Part shown: one piece after another, positions 59,009 to 64,000 of the stretch
Layout of the letters: every line of letters begins with the position of its first letter
Numbering within the stretch: position 1 is the stretch's first letter
Assembly (NCBI RefSeq): GCF_007923255.1
Contig: NZ_VOHJ01000004.1
Coordinates: 1 to 64,000, forward strand
Origin: Vulcaniibacterium thermophilum
GTDB lineage: Bacteria; Pseudomonadota; Gammaproteobacteria; Xanthomonadales; Xanthomonadaceae
DNA length: 64,000 nucleotides
Reading direction: 5' to 3'
Program-made: the position numbers and the translations under genes
The notes under the pieces: generated by a model
Told to the model about the DNA's origin: nothing
The model's database searches: none
Seen by the model: the letters and a program-made list of their open reading frames with translations, nothing else

Positions 59009-59514
59009 CGCGTGCCGGTGGCCTCCGTGAGCGCCGGCGCCAGGCGCACGGCGTACTGCGCGCGCGGCAGGCGGCCGACGATGCGCCAGCGGCGGGCCTG
59101 GTCGCCGGCTTCGAGATTCCAGTCGTGGCCGTCGTCGAGCGCCGCCTTCGCGCGCCAGCCGGTGGCGGTGGGCTGCAGCACCAGCCGCACGTCGCGCGCG
59201 GCCTCGGTCGGGTGGCGGGCGAACACCTGCAGCGGCTGTGCGCGGTCGAAGTCGCCGGTGACGGGCAGCAGCTCGACCACGCCGTCCTGACTGCGCAGCA
59301 CCGCGCTGAGCTTGCGCGCGCGCGCCTCGGCGTCGGGCCCGACGTCGGCCACCTGCACCTGCGCGGTGCGCCGCACCGGATCGGCCACGCTGTCGATGCT
59401 GCCGCCGCGCGAGGAGATCACCACCATCGCGATGCCGGCGACGATCGCCACCGCGGGCAGCGCGATCACCAGCCAGACGATGGGCACGCGCCAGAAGGGC
59501 GTCTTTTCGTTCAT
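59005..59514 (-). CDS. ccoH: cbb3 oxidase assembly protein CcoH (FixH)
   Basis: 169 aa. One N-terminal membrane helix (VPIVWLVIALPAVAIVAGIAMVVIS, residues 9-33) and a periplasmic FixH domain ending RIVGRLPRAQYAVRLAPAL. FixH proteins stabilise the CcoI/CcoN complex. ATG overlaps the stop codon of ccoG (ATGA), and its own stop overlaps ccoI. Confidence 0.85.
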   Translation of the reverse strand: MNEKTPFWRVPIVWLVIALPAVAIVAGIAMVVISSRGGSIDSVADPVRRTAQVQVADVGPDAEARARKLSAVLRSQDGVVELLPVTGDFDRAQPLQVFARHPTEAARDVRLVLQPTATGWRAKAALDDGHDWNLEAGDQARRWRIVGRLPRAQYAVRLAPALTEATGTR

Positions 59515-61058
59515 GGTTGCGGTCCGAAGAAGGTGTTCTCGACGGTCCGGCTTCGGCCGTCGTCGGACTCGACGATGAAGGCGATCTCGTGACGGCCGCG
59601 CACCGGGCCGCTCGCCAGCACCGTCAGCGGCACCGCGCTCACCGCCGAGGCGGCGACGTCGATGCGCAGCTCGCCGCCGCGCAGCGTCAGCGGCAGGCCG
59701 GCCGCGTCGAGCCGCACGCGGTAGCGGTGCGGCCGGTCGGTCTTGTTGACCAGCTTGAGCGTGTAGCCGTTCTCGATGCCGTCGGCGCTCGCGCGGTAGA
59801 GCGCGTTGCGGTCGCGCAGCGCCTCGGCGATGAACGGCTCGCGGTGGGTGACGCCCCAGGCGAACGCCGACAGCAGCACGAGCAGCAGCGTGCCGTAGAC
59901 GAAGATGCGCGGCCGCAGCACGCGCGAGGGCCTGCCGTCGATCGCGTTCTGGGTGGTGTAGCGGATCAACCCGTGCGGATAGCCGAGCTTGCCCATGACG
60001 TCGTCGCAGGCGTCGATGCAGGCGCCGCAGGCGATGCACTCGTATTGCAGGCCGTTGCGGATGTCGATGCCGGTCGGGCAGACCTGCACGCAGATGGTGC
60101 AGTCGATGCAGTCGCCCAGCTCCTCCGGCGCGAACTTCGGCAGCGGCTCGGCCTTCTCGCCGGCATGGGCGAGCGTGATGGTGCCGCGCGCCTGCGCACG
60201 CGCGTCCGCCGCGCTCGGGTGCCGGCTGGCGCGGAACACGTAGTCGTAGGCGGTCGACAGGTCGAGCAGGCCGCGCGCGCGCTCCAGCACGCTGGCCAGT
60301 CCGCGCTTGCGCGGGCCGCGCGGTTCGCCGCGGCGCGGGTCGTAGGCGATCAGCAGCGTGTTGCGGTCGAACATCGCGCTCTGGAAACGCGCGTACGGGC
60401 ACATGTACTTGCACACCTGCTCGCGCAGGAAGCCGGCGTTGCCCCAGGTGGCGAGCGCGTAGAACAGCACCCAGAACGTCTCCCAGCCGCCCCATTCGAA
60501 CGGCACCAGGCGCGCGGCGAGGTCGGTGATCGGGGTGAAGAAGCCGACGAAGGTGAAGCCGGTCCAGAGCGCGAACGCGAGCCACAGCAGGTGCTTGGCG
60601 CCCTTGCGCAGCGCCTTCTCGCGCGTCCACGGGCCCTGGTCGAGCTTCATGCGCCTGCCGCGGTCGCCTTCGGTCCAGCGTTCCATCCACAGGAACACCT
60701 CGGTCCACACCGTCTGCGGGCAGGCGTAGCCGCACCACAGGCGGCCGGCGAGGGCGGTGAAGAAGAACAGCGCGATGCCGGCGATGATCAGCAGCAGCGC
60801 CAGGAACACGAAGTCCTGCGGCCAGAACGTCAGCCCGAACACGTGGAACCTGCGCGCCGGCAGGTCGAACAGCACCGCCTGGCGACCGTCCCAGCGCAGC
60901 CAGGGGAACACGTAGAACATGCCGAGCAGCCAGATCACGGCCGCCACGCGCAGGCGCGCGAACGTGCCGGACACGTCGCGCGGGTAGATCTTGCGCTCGC
61001 TGACGTAGAGCAGGTTGCCCTCGTCGTCGCGCAATTGCAGGGGGATGGCTTTGCTCAT
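59511..61058 (-). CDS. ccoG: cbb3 oxidase accessory ferredoxin protein CcoG
   Basis: 515 aa. Five or so membrane helices with WCGYACPQTVWTEVF; then a double ferredoxin: DCIDCTICVQVCPTGIDIRNGLQ and YECIACGACIDACD, holding two 4Fe-4S clusters. C-terminal Ig-like domain (Val/Thr-rich, about 400-515). Of the CcoG/RdxA/FixG type, which reduces Cu(II) to Cu(I) for oxidase assembly. Starts 4 bases after the small membrane protein gene. Confidence 0.95.
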   Translation of the reverse strand: MSKAIPLQLRDDEGNLLYVSERKIYPRDVSGTFARLRVAAVIWLLGMFYVFPWLRWDGRQAVLFDLPARRFHVFGLTFWPQDFVFLALLLIIAGIALFFFTALAGRLWCGYACPQTVWTEVFLWMERWTEGDRGRRMKLDQGPWTREKALRKGAKHLLWLAFALWTGFTFVGFFTPITDLAARLVPFEWGGWETFWVLFYALATWGNAGFLREQVCKYMCPYARFQSAMFDRNTLLIAYDPRRGEPRGPRKRGLASVLERARGLLDLSTAYDYVFRASRHPSAADARAQARGTITLAHAGEKAEPLPKFAPEELGDCIDCTICVQVCPTGIDIRNGLQYECIACGACIDACDDVMGKLGYPHGLIRYTTQNAIDGRPSRVLRPRIFVYGTLLLVLLSAFAWGVTHREPFIAEALRDRNALYRASADGIENGYTLKLVNKTDRPHRYRVRLDAAGLPLTLRGGELRIDVAASAVSAVPLTVLASGPVRGRHEIAFIVESDDGRSRTVENTFFGPQP

Positions 61059-61062
61059 CGCA

Positions 61063-61347
61063 TCACGCGTCCGGCGGCAGCGGCTTGTTGAAGCGGCTGG
61101 CCGGGCGCAACAGGATCCAGGTGAACAGGCTGGAGGCGGCGGTCGACGCCCAGAACAGGAAGAACGCCACCGAATAGCCCAGCCCGCGGCTGATCCGCAG
61201 CCGCGGGAAAGTGATGTCGCGCAGTTCGAGCGGATCGACGAAGGCGAAGAACACCATCGTCGCCACGCCCGCCGCGAAGAAGCTGGGCCACAGGATCGCG
61301 CCGAGGCGCTGGGCCAGCGGTCGCGGCGGGTGGTCGAACGCCGTCAT
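61063..61347 (-). CDS. Small membrane protein between ccoP and ccoG
   Basis: 94 aa. Two membrane helices: AILWPSFFAAGVATMVFFAFV (about 17-38) and LGYSVAFFLFWASTAASSLFTWILL (about 54-80). The termini are short and charged. I recognise no family, though similar short proteins of this position are frequent in xanthomonad cco operons. It lies 4 bases before ccoG and 4 bases after ccoP, so it is certainly part of the operon and probably helps assembly or stability. Confidence 0.7.
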   Translation of the reverse strand: MTAFDHPPRPLAQRLGAILWPSFFAAGVATMVFFAFVDPLELRDITFPRLRISRGLGYSVAFFLFWASTAASSLFTWILLRPASRFNKPLPPDA

Positions 61348-61351
61348 CGCA

Positions 61352-62347
61352 TCACTCCAGCGCGCGCATGGTCGGCGCTTCGCCGTCCGCACCGGCGGTG
61401 TCCGCCGACGCGGTCGCGGTCGCCGTTGCGGTGCGCGTGGCGGCGGCGTTGGACAGCGACCACACGTACGCCGCGACCAGACGCGCGCGGGTTTCGCCGA
61501 GCAGCTCGCGGTGCGCCGGCATCACGCCGTGGCGGCCTTCGCGGATGGTCTTGACGATGCTGGCCTTGTCGCTGCCGTACAGCCAGTAGTCGTCCGTCAG
61601 GTCGGGCGCGCCCATGCTGGGGTTGCCCTTGCCGTCGACGCCGTGGCAGGCGGCGCACACACCCTCGTAGTACTTGCGGCCCTGATGGGCGAGCACGTCG
61701 TTGGCGGGGATCTTCTCCATGCCCATCACCTGCACGTACGCCGCCACCGCGTCCACCGCGATCTCGCCGCCCATGCCGGTCAGCACCTGGCCCCAGCCCG
61801 GCATGACGCCTTCGCGGCCGTCGAGCACGGTTTCGAGGATGCGCTCGGGTTCGCCGCCCCAGTGCCAGACGTCGTCGGTGAGGTCGGGGTAGCCGACCGC
61901 GCCCTTGCCGCCCGAGCCATGGCAGGTGGCGCAGGTGTTGGCGAAGATGGACCGCCCCAGCTCCAGCGCGCGCGGGTCGCGTGCCAACGCGTCGACCGGC
62001 TTGCCTTCGTACGGCGCGAACGTCTCGGCCAGGCGTGCCTGGTAGCGCGCCTTCTGCAGGTCGTGCTCCTTCGCCGAGCTCCAGCCGCCGTAGCCGGCGA
62101 AGCTGCCGAGGCCGGGATACCAGATCAGATAGCCGATGCTGAAGACGATGGTCAGATAGAACAGGTTGATCCACCAGCGCGGCAGCGGCTTGTTGTACTC
62201 GGTGATGTTGCCGTCCCACACGTGGCCGGTGTCTTCGGGCTTGGGGTCGCCCGGACGGCGCCTGGCCGTCCACCACAGCAGCCACACGCAGCCGACGATG
62301 TTGATCGCGACCAGCGCGATCACGTACCAGGACCACGAGGCGCTCAT
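61352..62347 (-). CDS. ccoP: cbb3 cytochrome c oxidase diheme subunit CcoP
   Basis: 331 aa. Two N-terminal helices (about 4-26 and 60-80), then two c-type hemes: CATCH and CAACH, each followed by the GxYPDLT/MGAPDLT folds with distal Met (in GVMPGWG and GVMPAHRE). Electron entry subunit of the oxidase. Longer than usual by an Ala/Thr-rich C-terminal tail of about 20 residues. Its start overlaps ccoQ by ATGA. Confidence 0.95.
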   Translation of the reverse strand: MSASWSWYVIALVAINIVGCVWLLWWTARRRPGDPKPEDTGHVWDGNITEYNKPLPRWWINLFYLTIVFSIGYLIWYPGLGSFAGYGGWSSAKEHDLQKARYQARLAETFAPYEGKPVDALARDPRALELGRSIFANTCATCHGSGGKGAVGYPDLTDDVWHWGGEPERILETVLDGREGVMPGWGQVLTGMGGEIAVDAVAAYVQVMGMEKIPANDVLAHQGRKYYEGVCAACHGVDGKGNPSMGAPDLTDDYWLYGSDKASIVKTIREGRHGVMPAHRELLGETRARLVAAYVWSLSNAAATRTATATATASADTAGADGEAPTMRALE

Positions 62348-62487
62348 CGCTGCGTCTCCCCTTCGTGCTCATCCAGCGGCATGCGCGCCGCTTCCTCGAA
62401 CTCCGCGCGCCGGCGCGGGCTCCAGACCCAGATCGTGCCGCCGACGAACAGCGTCAGCAGCGTGGCGGTGACGATTCCCGACAGCAT
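62344..62487 (-). CDS. ccoQ: cbb3 oxidase subunit CcoQ
   Basis: 47 aa, identified by reading the strand directly: MLSGIVTATLLTLFVGG (membrane helix) then WVWSPRRRAEFEEAARMPLDEH. Single helix and a short charged tail is the CcoQ/FixQ layout, and position between ccoO and ccoP fits. ATG 62487 is 3 bases after the ccoO stop codon; its TGA overlaps the ccoP ATG. It stabilises the CcoP-CcoNO association in homologues. Confidence 0.85.
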   Translation of the reverse strand: MLSGIVTATLLTLFVGGTIWVWSPRRRAEFEEAARMPLDEHEGETQR

Positions 62488-62490
62488 CGG

Positions 62491-63105
62491 TCAGTTCCCC
62501 TTGGGTGCGTGCTTGCCGAGGCCCTGCAGGTAGGCGACCACGGCATCCAGTTCGGTCTTGCCGGCGACGTCGGCGGCGGCTCCGGCGATCTGCTCATCGG
62601 TGTACGGATCGCCCAGCGCCTTGAGCGCGCGCATCCGCTCGGCGACCTGCGCGCCGTCGATCTCGCGCTCGGCCAGCCACGGGAACGAGGGCATGTTCGA
62701 CTCCGGCACCACGTCGCGCGGGTTGATCAGGTGGACGCGGTGCCAGTCGTCGGAGTAGCGGCCGCCGACGCGCGCGAGGTCCGGCCCGGTGCGCTTGGAG
62801 CCCCACTGGAACGGGCGGTCGTAGACCGACTCGCCGGCCAGCGAGTAGTGGCCGTAGCGCTCGGTCTCGAAGCGCAGCGTGCGCACCATCTGCGAATGGC
62901 AGTTGTAGCAGCCCTCGCGGACGTAGACGTCGCGCCCGGCCAGCTCCAGCGGCGGATACGGCTTCACGCCCGGCAGCGGCTCGATCGCCTCGGCCTGGTA
63001 CATCAGCGGCACGATCTCGGCCAGGCCGCCGAAGGAGACGACCACCGCGATCAGCACGGCCAGCAGGCCGACGTTCTTCTCGACTTTCTCGTGTGCAAGG
63101 CTCAT
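62491..63105 (-). CDS. ccoO: cbb3 cytochrome c oxidase monoheme subunit CcoO
   Basis: 204 aa. One N-terminal membrane helix ([23 protein letters not shown]) and a single c-type heme site CYNCH in [12 protein letters not shown]; the axial Met is in [10 protein letters not shown]. Carries electrons from CcoP to CcoN. Length matches the family. 9 bases after the ccoN stop codon. Confidence 0.96.
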   Translation of the reverse strand: MSLAHEKVEKNVGLLAVLIAVVVSFGGLAEIVPLMYQAEAIEPLPGVKPYPPLELAGRDVYVREGCYNCHSQMVRTLRFETERYGHYSLAGESVYDRPFQWGSKRTGPDLARVGGRYSDDWHRVHLINPRDVVPESNMPSFPWLAEREIDGAQVAERMRALKALGDPYTDEQIAGAAADVAGKTELDAVVAYLQGLGKHAPKGN

Positions 63106-63114
63106 GTGCGGTCC

Positions 63115-64000
63115 TCAGGCGCGCGCTTCTTCGGGGTGCGGCATCAGCACCGGCTGCTCGGCCGGCTCGCGCGCCATCGCGTAGGTCTTCCAGGTGTTCC
63201 AGGCCATCACGCCCATGCCGCCCAGCACCAGCAGGCCACCGGCCAGACGGCCGAGGTAGTAGGGGTAGGTGGCGTTGAGCGCCTCGACGAAGCTGTAGGT
63301 GAGCGTGCCGTCGGGGTTGGTGGCGCGCCACATCAGGCCCTGCATCACCCCGGCGATCCACATCGAGACGATGTAGAACACCACGCCGACGGTGTGGATC
63401 CAGAAGTGCAGGTCGATCGCCCGGATCGAGTACATCGACTTCAGGCCGAGCATGCGCGGCAGCAGCGCGTACAGCGAGCCGATCGAGATCATCGCCACCC
63501 AGCCGAGCGCGCCGGCGTGCACGTGGCCCACCGTCCAGTCGGTGTAGTGGCTGAGCGAGTTGACCGTCTTGATCGACATCATCGGCCCCTCGAAGGTGGC
63601 GATCATGTAGAACGAGACGGCGACGATCAGGAACTTCAGGATCGGGTCGGTGCGCAGCTTGTACCAGACACCCGACAGGGTCATGATGCCGTTGATCGCG
63701 CCGCCCCAGGACGGGGCCAGCAGGATCAGCGAGAACACCATGCCCAGCGACTGCGCCCAGTCGGGCAGCGCGGTGTACTGCAGGTGGTGCGGGCCGGCCC
63801 ACATGTACACGGCGATCAGCGCCCAGAAGTGCACGATCGACAGGCGGTAGGAGTAGACCGGGCGCTCGACCTGCTTGGGGATGTAGTAGTACATCATCCC
63901 GAGGAAGCCCGCGGTCAGGAAGAAGCCGACCGCGTTGTGACCGTACCACCACTGCACCATCGCATCGACCGCGCCCGAGTACACCGGGTACGACTTCCAG
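63115..64000 (-). CDS. ccoN: cbb3 cytochrome c oxidase catalytic subunit CcoN (C-terminal part)
   Basis: About 295 residues of the C-terminal portion; the gene starts beyond the window. [24 protein letters not shown] carries a CuB ligand His, [13 protein letters not shown] holds the other two CuB His, and HVHAGALGW gives the heme b and b3 ligands. This is the heme-copper active site of a C-type oxidase with high oxygen affinity. First gene of the operon ccoN-O-Q-P and accessory genes. Confidence 0.97.
   Translation of the reverse strand, partial: WKSYPVYSGAVDAMVQWWYGHNAVGFFLTAGFLGMMYYYIPKQVERPVYSYRLSIVHFWALIAVYMWAGPHHLQYTALPDWAQSLGMVFSLILLAPSWGGAINGIMTLSGVWYKLRTDPILKFLIVAVSFYMIATFEGPMMSIKTVNSLSHYTDWTVGHVHAGALGWVAMISIGSLYALLPRMLGLKSMYSIRAIDLHFWIHTVGVVFYIVSMWIAGVMQGLMWRATNPDGTLTYSFVEALNATYPYYLGRLAGGLLVLGGMGVMAWNTWKTYAMAREPAEQPVLMPHPEEARA

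Noticed and set aside
55778-59290. A 1170-codon plus-strand frame across ccoI and the SafE-like gene
   Set aside because: Spans several confirmed minus-strand genes and is low-complexity Arg/Gln/His; antisense artefact.

Overview
The window is GC-rich (roughly 70% by eye) chromosomal DNA from a gammaproteobacterium of the Xanthomonadaceae/Lysobacteraceae type (Lysobacter, Luteimonas, Pseudoxanthomonas or a close relative). The evidence is the gene set: a split metH behind an ArsR-methyltransferase fusion, a giant NAD-dependent glutamate dehydrogenase, sucA-sucB-lpdA, RoxA followed by a GNAT protein, a YtrA-type ABC operon with a GGTG-N16-CACC operator, and intergenic GGGAATC heptad arrays. 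It looks like core genome. The only sign of a mobile element is the first codons of an IS481-like transposase at the left edge.

Layout. 1-8.1 kb: transposase start, then on the minus strand lpdA, sucB, sucA (2-oxoglutarate dehydrogenase), and a GNAT protein coupled to the ribosomal oxygenase RoxA. 8.1-10.4 kb: HxlR regulator divergent from a nitronate monooxygenase-glutathione transferase pair. 10.4-13.7 kb: purB and fumC, divergent. 13.7-17.0 kb (minus): YggN-like lipoprotein, ABC permease, ATPase, YtrA regulator and a small exported protein behind an autoregulated promoter. 17.2-22.0 kb (plus): periplasmic glutathione peroxidase, two FKBP isomerases, ugd, slyX and a DUF2058 gene. 22.3-27.2 kb (minus): ArsR-methyltransferase, metH1, metH2. 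27.3-33.6 kb (plus): acyl-CoA dehydrogenase and NAD-GDH. 33.7-35.6 kb (minus): LytS/LytTR two-component system. 35.8-43.6 kb (plus): class I fumarase, DUF2272 lipoprotein, folD, guaB, guaA and a GIY-YIG-TadA fusion. 43.6-49.6 kb: DUF2721, orn, mscS, ppsA, ppsR, DUF1249. 49.6-50.0 kb: tRNA-Ala and tRNA-Glu. 50.1-54.1 kb: copper module (cueR, copA, copZ, DUF411). Then tRNA-Val, a TPR protein, a phasin-like protein, and from 55.7 kb to the right edge the cbb3 oxidase locus (ccoN-O-Q-P, small membrane protein, ccoG-H-I-S, SafE-like).

Most genes serve central metabolism: TCA cycle (sucAB-lpdA, two unrelated fumarases), glutamate entry (NAD-GDH), one-carbon and purine synthesis (metH, folD, purB, guaB, guaA), gluconeogenesis with its regulator (ppsA/ppsR), and microaerobic respiration with copper delivery. 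Many operon junctions are 4-base ATGA or GTGA overlaps.

I found no defence island, CRISPR array, prophage or biosynthetic cluster. The most unusual items are the GIY-YIG-TadA fusion, paired palindromic repeats that are translated inside metH2 and at the end of metH1, and a hairpin that buries the ribosome-binding site of the transposase at the left edge.
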